DNA of 7,892 nt from Prevotella sp. UBA7782 (GTDB lineage Bacteria > Bacteroidota > Bacteroidia > Bacteroidales > Bacteroidaceae), in NCBI GenBank assembly GCA_002480935.1, contig DLDC01000235.1:12314-20205 (forward strand), in the 5' to 3' direction. Made by a program: the position numbers and the translations under genes. The stretch's first letter is position 1, and the number at the start of each line of letters is the position of its first letter. Positions 1-6,738 of the stretch are shown one piece after another. The notes beneath the pieces were generated by a model. That model searched no databases. It was given only the letters and a program-made list of their open reading frames with translations, and was not told where the DNA came from.

Positions 1-2445
1 GCAAGGAAGAAATCTGAACGCAAAGCTAAAACATTCAGCGAGGCGATCGGCATAAACTATATCATCAACGACAAGACAGGATTCTTTTTGGGTCTTATTC
101 TGCTGTTCTTTTCCGTATTCGTCATTCTGGCTCTCATCAGCTATTTCTCTACAGGACAGGCTGATCAGAGCCTTGTGGAGAGCCTCCGGCCGGGCGAGAT
201 GGAAAACAGTACCCACGAGTTTCAAAACTCTTGCGGTTCTGTGGGAGCTATCATATCCTATTATCTCATATCACGCTGCTTCGGCATACCGGCTTTCTTC
301 GTTCCCGTCTTTGTCATTCTGTGCGGACTGAAGCTCATGGGGGTGTATAAAAACATCAGCCTCTGGAAGTGGTTCTTCGGTACTATGCTGGTGATGATAT
401 GGAGTTCGGTGTTCTTTGCCAAGTTTTTTACCCCCATTATGGGCGATCAGGTGTTCAATCCCGGCGGCGATCACGGCGAGTATGTATGCCAATGGCTTCA
501 AAACGTGATTGGCGAACCAGGGCTTGTAGCTATTCTGTTGGTTGTGGCATTAGGTTTTCTCACCTACCTCACGTCTGAAACCATCACCGTGATACGCAAG
601 ATGCTTAATCCGGTAGGCTATATAAGAAATAAGGTGAAATTCACCGTAAAGGACAACTCGGATGAGATAGAGCCCAACGATGAGCCAATTGAAGTGCAGC
701 CTGTAGCGGATGATGAGGATGAAGAAGTGCTAGGCAAGCCCATTGACCTGGGTACAAAGACTGACGACTCAGGCTCTGATGGTGCCAACAAAGCAGACGA
801 CGACATGAAGGTAACTGATGATACAAGTACGCCTAAAGACGAAACGGACCTCAATCTGAAGATAGCCAATACGAAGAAAGACGAGGAAGCCAGCGGCGGA
901 GTGGTGGCCCCGACTAACGACATCAGCACCCCGATAAATCCTCGCACGCCTTTTGAGAACTATCACTTCCCTACCCTCAACCTTCTGAAGCATTACGATT
1001 CGGAGAAGAGAAGTTACGTTAACAACGAGGAACTGGAGAAGAACAAGAACAATATCATCAAGGCGCTGAGCGAATATGGCGTAGAAATACGCAGCATACA
1101 AGCCACTGTGGGCCCCACCATCACGCTATATGAGATTACTCCGGCGGCAGGTATACGTATCTCTAAGATTAAGAACCTGGAGAACGACCTCGCACTGAGG
1201 CTCGCAGCCATTGGCGTGCGAATCATAGCACCTATACCCGGCAAGGGCACCATAGGCATTGAGGTGCCTAACGCCCACCCCAACATCGTGTCGATGCTGA
1301 GCGTGCTGAACTCGAGAGCTTTCCAAACCACGAAGATGGAACTGCCTATCGCCTTGGGAAAGACCATCACCAACGAGGTGTTTATGGTTGACTTGGCTAA
1401 GATTCCACACCTGCTCGTTGCCGGTGCTACGGGTCAAGGAAAGTCTGTGGGACTGAATGCCATCATAACGTCACTGCTATACAAGAAACATCCTAACGAG
1501 CTGAAGATTGTTCTGGTAGACCCCAAGAAGGTGGAATTCAGCCCCTATGCCCCCATAGCCAAACATTTCATGGCCGCAACATCCGATAACATGGATGAAC
1601 CTATCATCACCGATGTGCAGAAAGTGGTGAGAACGCTCAAGGGACTGTGTGTGCTCATGGACCACAGATATGACTTGCTGAAGATGGCCGGCACGAGAAA
1701 CATCAAGGAGTATAACCATAAGTTCCTGGAAAGAAAGCTGAACCCGAAAGAGGGACATGACTATATGCCCTACATCGTGGTGATAATCGATGAGTTCGGC
1801 GACCTCATTATGACAGCCGGCAGAGAGATTGAGCAGCCCATCACGCGTATTGCGCAGCTGGCACGTGCCGTAGGTATACACATGGTTATTGCCACTCAGC
1901 GACCTACAACTACCATTATTACTGGTAATATCAAGGCTAACTTCCCGGGCAGAATAGCCTTTAAGGTGGCACAGGGCATAGACTCTAAGATTATCCTAGA
2001 CCGTCCGGGAGCCGAGCGACTGGTAGGTAGAGGTGACTTACTCTACCTGAATGGCAACATGCCTACTCGTGTGCAGTGTGCTTTTGTTGACACACCAGAG
2101 ATAGAAAATATCACCGAATACATCTCAAAGCAAATGGGCCCGGTTGAACCACTTGAATTGCCAGATCCTCCTGTTGAGGGAGATGGTATCGGAAACGGTG
2201 AGAACAACGACATACATTCTGTAGATCCGCTGTTTGTTGACGTTGCTCATGCACTCGTATTGAGCCAGTCGGGTTCCACCAGTATGATACAACGTAAATT
2301 CCAGATAGGCTATAACCGTGCAGGACGCATCATGGACCAGATGGAGAACTTCGGCATCGTGGGTGCGGCTCAGGGCGCCAAGCCTCGCGAAGTGCTGATT
2401 GGCGACGTGGAGTCTTTGGAGAATTATCTGAAAAGCTTGAAATAA
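1..2445 (+). CDS. ftsK: FtsK/SpoIIIE-family DNA translocase, 5' end cut off
   Basis: Septal DNA translocase that pumps chromosome ends through the closing division septum and helps XerCD resolve dimers. The reading frame is open from base 1, so the true start lies upstream; 814 residues are visible and I number from base 1. Hydrophobic segments near residues 30-50, 81-113, 122-142 and 174-192 form the N-terminal membrane domain. An acidic, Asp/Glu/Thr-rich linker follows (about 210-310), then the motor domain. Walker A is GATGQGKS (475-482). Walker B is VVIIDEFGD with its Asp at 597, followed by the family motif IATQRP. Residues 742-814 are the winged-helix gamma domain that in FtsK reads oriented DNA sequences and contacts XerD. 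The full domain order makes the family call secure. The length suggests only a few dozen residues are missing. The gene leads a run with the LolA-like gene 13 nt downstream. Its promoter is outside the window. Confidence 0.97.
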   Translation, partial: ARKKSERKAKTFSEAIGINYIINDKTGFFLGLILLFFSVFVILALISYFSTGQADQSLVESLRPGEMENSTHEFQNSCGSVGAIISYYLISRCFGIPAFFVPVFVILCGLKLMGVYKNISLWKWFFGTMLVMIWSSVFFAKFFTPIMGDQVFNPGGDHGEYVCQWLQNVIGEPGLVAILLVVALGFLTYLTSETITVIRKMLNPVGYIRNKVKFTVKDNSDEIEPNDEPIEVQPVADDEDEEVLGKPIDLGTKTDDSGSDGANKADDDMKVTDDTSTPKDETDLNLKIANTKKDEEASGGVVAPTNDISTPINPRTPFENYHFPTLNLLKHYDSEKRSYVNNEELEKNKNNIIKALSEYGVEIRSIQATVGPTITLYEITPAAGIRISKIKNLENDLALRLAAIGVRIIAPIPGKGTIGIEVPNAHPNIVSMLSVLNSRAFQTTKMELPIALGKTITNEVFMVDLAKIPHLLVAGATGQGKSVGLNAIITSLLYKKHPNELKIVLVDPKKVEFSPYAPIAKHFMAATSDNMDEPIITDVQKVVRTLKGLCVLMDHRYDLLKMAGTRNIKEYNHKFLERKLNPKEGHDYMPYIVVIIDEFGDLIMTAGREIEQPITRIAQLARAVGIHMVIATQRPTTTIITGNIKANFPGRIAFKVAQGIDSKIILDRPGAERLVGRGDLLYLNGNMPTRVQCAFVDTPEIENITEYISKQMGPVEPLELPDPPVEGDGIGNGENNDIHSVDPLFVDVAHALVLSQSGSTSMIQRKFQIGYNRAGRIMDQMENFGIVGAAQGAKPREVLIGDVESLENYLKSLK

Positions 2446-2458
2446 AACGTTTGAGAAT

Positions 2459-3073
2459 ATGAAGAAAGAGTTATTCACTTTATTGCTGTTAGCCCTCATG
2501 GGCGTGTGCCTGGGCGCGCAAGCCCAAACAGCAGCCAGGGCTAAGGCAGTGTTAGACAAGGCTGCAACCAAGGTGAGCAGAGCGGGAGGTGCAAGTGCCA
2601 GCTTCACCATCAGCGGCAGTAAATATGGCAAAACCAGTGGAACAGTAGCTATCAAGGGACAGAAGTTCAGGGCAACAACCCCCAAAGCAATGGTTTGGTA
2701 TGACGGTAAGACACAATGGATGTACCTTAAATCAACTAACGAGGTGAACGTGAGCTATCCCAGTGAGGCCCAACAACTGTCTATGAACCCTTATAAGTTC
2801 ATCACGATGTATAAGAAAGGCTACAAAATGTCATTATCTACAAAGGGCGGAAGCTATGTGGTGCACCTCACGGCAACCAACTCTAGGCGTTCGGTGCCTG
2901 AGATGTACGTCACCGTAGGACGTAATTACGTGCCTCAAAAAGTTTCTATGAGGCAAGGCAAGTCATGGACCGTCATAACGATAAAAAACTTCCGCGCTCA
3001 TAACCAAAGCGATGCTTCTTTCAGATTCAATTCAAAAGATTTTCCCAAAGCTGAAATCATAGACCTACGCTAA
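2459..3073 (+). CDS. LolA-like periplasmic lipoprotein carrier protein
   Basis: This 204-residue protein resembles the LolA-like outer-membrane lipoprotein chaperones of Bacteroidota. LolA proteins carry lipoproteins across the periplasm from the LolCDE complex to the outer membrane. The N-terminus has two lysines, a hydrophobic core (residues 6-19) and an AQA site, so signal peptidase I probably cuts after Ala22, giving a soluble periplasmic protein. Cys17 is not in a good lipobox (residues before it are M-G-V), so a lipoprotein is unlikely. The mature part is rich in alternating beta strands with aromatic residues, including a MVWYDGKTQWMY stretch (about 78-89), as expected for the half-barrel LolA fold. 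The start is ATG with no clear Shine-Dalgarno. It lies 13 nt after ftsK, and the downstream membrane gene overlaps its stop codon, so the three are probably one transcript. Fold and signal are supported; the exact cargo is inferred. Confidence 0.82.
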   Translation: MKKELFTLLLLALMGVCLGAQAQTAARAKAVLDKAATKVSRAGGASASFTISGSKYGKTSGTVAIKGQKFRATTPKAMVWYDGKTQWMYLKSTNEVNVSYPSEAQQLSMNPYKFITMYKKGYKMSLSTKGGSYVVHLTATNSRRSVPEMYVTVGRNYVPQKVSMRQGKSWTVITIKNFRAHNQSDASFRFNSKDFPKAEIIDLR

Positions 3074-4590
3074 TGAACCATAAAGAACTGTACGGCGTTC
3101 TGTGCCAGCATCAAAAACTCTCAGAACGCCGTAGTCCACTCTATGCTCAGAGCCGTGCGTCCCGCATCGTAGGTGGCGTTTTGGCTTTTCTGGCCATCGG
3201 CTATCTCATGTTTCTATCTGTCATGCTGGCCATGATAGCCTTACACCTGAAACGTTATACGGGTTATGAGCTGATGTTTGTCATCTCACCCATTATCTTG
3301 GCACTTGACTTTTTGCTGCGGCTCACTTTTCAGCAAACGCCGTCACAGCTCATCAAACCATACTTGCTCTTGCCCCTGCCACGCCATGCCTGCATAGACT
3401 GCTTCCTTTTTTCTTCTCTTACCAATACGTTCAACCTGCTGTGGTTTGCCCTCTTTGCACCTTATGCTCTGATGTGCATCGTGTTCAGCGAGGGCTTTTT
3501 TGTAGCCTGCGGATTTCTGCTTGGGCTCTATCTCCTTATTCTCATCAACTCGCAATGGTATCTATTGGTTCGTTCGCTAATGATATCCGACATGCGTTGG
3601 AGCCTCCTGCCTCTGGTTTTCTACGGTGCCTTCATCGCATTGAGCGTAGCATGGGGCTTCAGTAAGTCGTCGCCCATGTTCATAGCTTTCGCTCAGTTGG
3701 GCAGCGGATTGTCTTTTTTCAACCCTTTATATATAATAGGTGTTGCGATTTTGCTGGCACTTCTGCTTTACGCCAACCGTCTTTTGCAATACAAGCTGAT
3801 AAGAAAGGAGACCTCTAAGGTAGAAGAATCGGCCCCTAAACACACCTTCAGCATATCGTTTTTGGAGCACTTTGGGGTGATAGGTGAATACCTGAGACTT
3901 GAGGTGAAAAGCATCATGCGCAACAAGAACCTCAAGAAATCTTTTTTAGGCGGACTGATCATCATCTGCATATACAGTGCCATGCTCACCTTTATGGCCA
4001 GCGATATCGACATCTCTTCCCGTCGCTTCATGTTTCTCTACTGCTTCATGTTCTATGGTTCGGTCACTCTGTGCTACATCATGTGCTATGAAGGCAATTA
4101 CATAGATCTGCTCATGATGCACAAAGAAGAGATTAACTCGCTGCTATGCGCCAAATATTATTTCTACAACATCTTGCTTCTCATACCCTTTGTGCTTTTG
4201 CTGCCAACGCTGTTCATGGGTACAAGCACACTGCTGGAGCTGTTGGCTTACCTTATTTTCACGGCAGGAGTGATTCACTTCATACTCTTTCAGCTGGCTG
4301 TGTACAACAAACAAACTATGCCCCTGAACGAGAAGTTAACGGGAAAGAACGCCTCGTCGGGCCAATTCATCAAAGCCGCCATCGTCATGGGCGTGTTTGC
4401 CACTCCCGTCATCATCATTCAAGTGCTCTCAGCCTTTACTGACAACACCATCACCAATATCACACTGATAGTTATAGGCAGTGCCTTCATACTTAGCCAC
4501 AGACTTTGGATCAACGGCATTTACCGCAGGCTGATGGCCCGAAAATACACCAATCTTGAGGGCTTTCATGCCACGAGGCAACTAAAATAA
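3073..4590 (+). CDS. DUF5687-like polytopic membrane protein, ABC-permease-like
   Basis: A 505-residue integral membrane protein with about 12 hydrophobic segments in two blocks: roughly 33-56, 66-84, 110-137, 141-166, 178-196 and 217-236, then 291-309, 319-338, 361-382, 386-410, 433-455 and 461-480. The blocks are separated by a charged, probably cytoplasmic stretch (about 238-290). Each block carries a similar motif, KPYLLLPLPR (95-104) and IDLLMMHKEEINSLLCAKYYF (around 344-364), which matches my memory of DUF5687 proteins of Bacteroidota. Those proteins are usually described as permease-like and often sit beside an ABC ATPase gene. No such ATPase gene is next to it here. The ATG overlaps the stop of the LolA-like gene by one base (TAATG), which suggests translational coupling. 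No catalytic motif is visible and the substrate is unknown. The family name is from memory; the membrane topology is directly visible. Confidence 0.75.
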   Translation: MNHKELYGVLCQHQKLSERRSPLYAQSRASRIVGGVLAFLAIGYLMFLSVMLAMIALHLKRYTGYELMFVISPIILALDFLLRLTFQQTPSQLIKPYLLLPLPRHACIDCFLFSSLTNTFNLLWFALFAPYALMCIVFSEGFFVACGFLLGLYLLILINSQWYLLVRSLMISDMRWSLLPLVFYGAFIALSVAWGFSKSSPMFIAFAQLGSGLSFFNPLYIIGVAILLALLLYANRLLQYKLIRKETSKVEESAPKHTFSISFLEHFGVIGEYLRLEVKSIMRNKNLKKSFLGGLIIICIYSAMLTFMASDIDISSRRFMFLYCFMFYGSVTLCYIMCYEGNYIDLLMMHKEEINSLLCAKYYFYNILLLIPFVLLLPTLFMGTSTLLELLAYLIFTAGVIHFILFQLAVYNKQTMPLNEKLTGKNASSGQFIKAAIVMGVFATPVIIIQVLSAFTDNTITNITLIVIGSAFILSHRLWINGIYRRLMARKYTNLEGFHATRQLK

Positions 4591-4606
4591 CAACCAGTCA
4601 TATAGC

Positions 4607-4647
4607 AGAGGGGCATAACGTTTTGCTAATCAACGCTATGCCCCTCT
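4607..4647. terminator. Hairpin terminator between convergent genes
   Basis: Inverted repeat of two 16-base arms (4607-4622 and 4632-4647) with one mismatch and a 9-base loop. The stem core is AGAGGGGCATA pairing with TATGCCCCTCT. It sits in the 79-nt gap between the DUF5687-like gene and the convergent rhaD gene, so it probably stops transcription from both sides. The U-tract is weak on the plus strand (TTTC) and absent on the minus strand, so it may need a factor or act mainly by its stable stem. Confidence 0.75.
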
Positions 4648-4669
4648 TTCAGACTATAATGCTTATGGT

Positions 4670-5479
4670 CTATCTTGGCAGGTTAAAAGCCTTAGTCATC
4701 TCTTTCATCTGCTCGTCTGTCATGCCTTTCGGCTCAAAGCCCATGGCCTTGCAGTCTAGGTAAATCTTGGCACTCTTAGACAACACGTCTATTTGGTCGA
4801 AGGCATCCATCACGTCTTTGCCCTTGGCAAACACACCATGCTTCTCCCACATCACCACATCATAGTTTTCAAGTTCGCGCAAAGTGCCTTGAGCGAGCTC
4901 CACACTGCCCGGCAAGGTATAGGGCACGATGCCCAGTCCTAACGGACAGAAAGCCTTTGTCTCTGGTATCATGCTCCAAAGAAGGTTGGTGAGCACGTCC
5001 TTACCCAAGAACTTATCGCAGTGACTCATAGCCACCAGCTCTATAGGATGAGTGTGAACCGTAGCCTTATAACCAGACTTAAGCTCTATCTGGCGGTTGT
5101 GAACGGCCAGGTGAGAAGGCAATTCAGAGGTGGGCTGTACAGGATTGTCGGCTATAATCACGTAACTTGCGCAGTCGTCTAAGATACGTATAACCGAACC
5201 ATTCTCCATCGGCCAACGAGCCAAGTCACGCATACGCTTGCCGGTTCCCTTGCAGAAGAAGTACTGTCCTTTCAAGAAAGGCAATGTCTCACCTATCTGC
5301 TTGACCTCTGAGATGGCCGGCATAGCCCTCATCTCATCATCAACATATTCAGTGATATTCACTGTTATATTGCCGCCATTGCGCTCAGCCCATCCGTTAG
5401 TCCACAGATAGCCAGCCACTTCGGCAATTTTTTCCACTTCACGTCTCAAGCCATTTCGGCCTTCTAAGATACTTTTCAT
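4670..5479 (-). CDS. rhaD: Rhamnulose-1-phosphate aldolase
   Basis: Cytoplasmic class II aldolase that splits L-rhamnulose 1-phosphate into dihydroxyacetone phosphate and L-lactaldehyde, the last dedicated step of L-rhamnose catabolism. The 269 residues compare with 274 in E. coli RhaD. GWAERNGGN (29-37) matches the phosphate-binding N-terminal motif. TSELPSH (117-123) holds Glu119, equivalent to the E. coli catalytic Glu117. His142 and His144 (HTH) and His214 (KHGVF) match the zinc ligands His141, His143 and His212. The pattern fits RhaD better than FucA or AraD. All key residues are present, so the enzyme should be active. The start follows a TAACTTTG promoter by a short leader and has no clear Shine-Dalgarno. 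No rhamnose isomerase, kinase, transporter or regulator gene is visible nearby, so this is an isolated copy within the window. A hairpin at 4607-4647 lies just past its stop codon. Confidence 0.95.
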   Translation of the reverse strand: MKSILEGRNGLRREVEKIAEVAGYLWTNGWAERNGGNITVNITEYVDDEMRAMPAISEVKQIGETLPFLKGQYFFCKGTGKRMRDLARWPMENGSVIRILDDCASYVIIADNPVQPTSELPSHLAVHNRQIELKSGYKATVHTHPIELVAMSHCDKFLGKDVLTNLLWSMIPETKAFCPLGLGIVPYTLPGSVELAQGTLRELENYDVVMWEKHGVFAKGKDVMDAFDQIDVLSKSAKIYLDCKAMGFEPKGMTDEQMKEMTKAFNLPR

Positions 5480-5510
5480 AGTTCAGAATATGTGTTGTTA
5501 ATAATTTCGG

Positions 5511-5518
5511 CAAAGTTA
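5511..5518 (-). promoter_or_regulatory. rhaD promoter, Bacteroidota -7 element
   Basis: The minus strand reads TAACTTTG here, a full match to the Bacteroidota sigma -7 consensus TAnnTTTG. It lies 31 bases before the rhaD ATG, which predicts a leader of about 25 nt. No good TTTG -33 element is seen at the usual spacing, so activation by a regulator is plausible. Confidence 0.65.
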
Positions 5519-5542
5519 ATTTATTATTCATTAACCGGCTAG

Positions 5543-5559
5543 AATTATTTGATATAATT
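5543..5559. repeat. AT-rich inverted repeat upstream of the rhaD promoter
   Basis: AATTAT and ATAATT form a perfect 6-base inverted repeat around a 5-base spacer. It lies about 25-48 bases upstream of the rhaD -7 element, a position compatible with an activator site. The sequence is very AT-rich, so chance is a serious alternative. Confidence 0.3.
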
Positions 5560-5612
5560 GCCTTTAAATTTGAGAAAGGAAGTAATTAATGCCCGCAACC
5601 AACAGCTATTCT

Positions 5613-6278
5613 CTACCTATAAACCCAAAAACGACCACCATCAGAGGCGCAATACTTCTGCAAGAGTTGTTGTATAAAGGCCGCCGTATCCCTTACGTGC
5701 TGCTCATCGCCGTCATATCCGTTGATAAGTACGAGCAAGTGCGTGGTGCCGAGGTCCATCTTTGTGCGCTCATTGTCGGATGTGGGTGTACCAACGCCCC
5801 CCACCTCATCGCGGTAGACGGGCAGGCCCGCAATGTTGATGGTTCCTCGTCCGATACCCTCGTAAGGCTCGCCCTCTCGGCCAATGCCCAAGGTGAGCGT
5901 GGTGCCCACCATTTTGTCAGCATCAAATCCGCCCATGCTATATCCAAACTTGATGCTGGCCAGATTGATCAGATCTACCAACGTGTCAATCTGATAGAGC
6001 TCCTTGCCCTTGAGCATCCTGCGGATGAGCGCCTCGGCTGCAGGCCTATAGCGCGACGGATCCTTACCACACGCTCTATAAACTGAGCGCGTTGCCGATA
6101 TGGGAGGCATCGTCTTGAGCGACTCAGTGGTCAGTTGCGCTCTGAACTGCTCTTCCAGTTCATGTATCTCATCCCACAACGGTTGACAATACTGGCTATT
6201 CTTCACCCTAGCCTCTAGTGCGGCACCCACAAAACGAGGGCATACCGATTCTATTTCGTCTGATACCAATATATTCAT
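5613..6278 (-). CDS. Solo B3/B4-domain protein related to PheT editing domain
   Basis: A 221-residue soluble protein resembling stand-alone B3/B4 proteins (COG3382 type), which share the domain that edits misacylated tRNA in the beta subunit of phenylalanyl-tRNA synthetase. The diagnostic stretch is ATRSVYRACGKDPSRYRP (62-79) followed by AEALIRRMLKG (81-91). The domain runs on through DLINLASIKFGYSMGG (102-117) and the TPTSDNERTK motif (164-173) to about residue 210. The synthetase parts of PheT (anticodon-binding and catalytic-like domains) are absent. Function is not established for these solo proteins; tRNA editing or nucleic-acid binding is an inference from the domain. There is no signal peptide or membrane segment. 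The ATG start is preceded by a leader of about 115 nt after a TAACTTTG promoter. The downstream rhaD gene, on the same strand, is 133 nt away and has its own promoter, so the two need not form an operon. Confidence 0.87.
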   Translation of the reverse strand: MNILVSDEIESVCPRFVGAALEARVKNSQYCQPLWDEIHELEEQFRAQLTTESLKTMPPISATRSVYRACGKDPSRYRPAAEALIRRMLKGKELYQIDTLVDLINLASIKFGYSMGGFDADKMVGTTLTLGIGREGEPYEGIGRGTINIAGLPVYRDEVGGVGTPTSDNERTKMDLGTTHLLVLINGYDGDEQHVRDTAAFIQQLLQKYCASDGGRFWVYR

Positions 6279-6327
6279 AAACCTTCAATTCATTTCGAAG
6301 TATCGGCAAGCCATCGGCCCTAGACGC

Positions 6328-6372
6328 GCCCATGAGGCATTACGCCCTGAGGCTTTTTACAACGGATGAGGC
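6328..6372 (-). repeat. GCCTCA repeats in the B3/B4 leader
   Basis: The plus strand shows TGAGGC three times (6333-6338, 6348-6353, 6367-6372). The first two lie in longer imperfect copies, GCCCATGAGGC (6328-6338) and GCCCTGAGGC (6344-6353), each of which can fold into a 3-base-pair hairpin. On the transcribed minus strand they lie inside the predicted untranslated leader of the B3/B4 gene. They could be leader RNA structure or the remains of a short tandem repeat. Confidence 0.4.
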
Positions 6373-6398
6373 TAGCACAACACTTCTTCACTACCATG

Positions 6399-6406
6399 CA
6401 AAGTTA
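6399..6406 (-). promoter_or_regulatory. B3/B4 gene promoter, Bacteroidota -7 element
   Basis: The minus strand reads TAACTTTG followed by CATGG, matching TAnnTTTG. It predicts a transcript start near 6393 and a leader of about 115 nt before the ATG at 6278. No convincing -33 TTTG is present. Confidence 0.55.
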
Positions 6407-6469
6407 GCAATAAAGGCTGGAAGAGAAGGGACTTCAAGCTCAAATAAATGTTAAAGCCTTATGCACGTA

Positions 6470-6508
6470 TTGCAATAATGCCTATTTCAGCTTGCAATAT
6501 AGGCCATT
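6470..6508. repeat. Palindromic intergenic repeat block
   Basis: TTGCAATA occurs at 6470-6477 and again at 6492-6499. The 19-base stretches starting there match at 15 positions. In addition AATGCCTAT (6477-6485) and ATAGGCCATT (6499-6508) form a 9-pair stem with one bulged base around a 13-base loop. The nested direct and inverted arrangement is typical of dispersed intergenic repeats or small palindromic elements. Only one copy is in the window, so copy number is unknown. Confidence 0.4.
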
Positions 6509-6711
6509 TCGGAAGGCAAAAGCATAGGTTTTGAAACGCGAAGAGGCCCTTATCTAAAGCATGTACATAAGTAATTGAGTCACAACATCTAACAAGCCGC
6601 TGCCCATGACATAGATTTTGTAAGGACGGCAGGCTGGTAGAAAAAAGGTTGACTTAGCGTTCTTTAGCTTATCATCGGTTGAAAACATTCGTGAGTTTAC
6701 TATTTTTTTTG

Positions 6712-6719
6712 TAACTTTG
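6712..6719 (+). promoter_or_regulatory. ABC-F gene promoter, Bacteroidota -7 element
   Basis: TAACTTTG matches TAnnTTTG and lies 34 bases before the ATG at 6754, giving a short leader of about 28 nt. A run of eight T (6703-6710) sits almost directly upstream, inside the spacer to where a -33 element would be. No clear -33 TTTG is present. Confidence 0.65.
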
Positions 6720-6738
6720 CACCCAAAATTCAGAATAA

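Noticed and set aside
88..90. TTG codon as the start of ftsK
   Set aside because: The same frame is open back to base 1 and encodes a basic stretch typical of the cytoplasmic FtsK N-terminus, so the gene starts upstream of the window.
2495..2520. Lipobox at Cys17 of the LolA-like protein
   Set aside because: Residues before the Cys (M-G-V) do not fit the lipobox, and an AQA signal peptidase I site follows.
2125..2685. 186-codon minus-strand open frame
   Set aside because: It spans the end of ftsK and the start of the LolA-like gene in antisense; its sequence resembles no protein family I know.
5589..6086. 165-codon plus-strand open frame
   Set aside because: It lies antisense to the well-supported B3/B4 gene, shows no family resemblance and overlaps its conserved motifs.
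6328..6372. CRISPR array
   Set aside because: The repeats are only 6-10 bases with unequal 15- and 19-base offsets and no spacer structure; no cas gene is present.
6561..6568. ATGTACAT palindrome as an operator
   Set aside because: An 8-base palindrome does not extend further and is expected by chance in sequence of this length.
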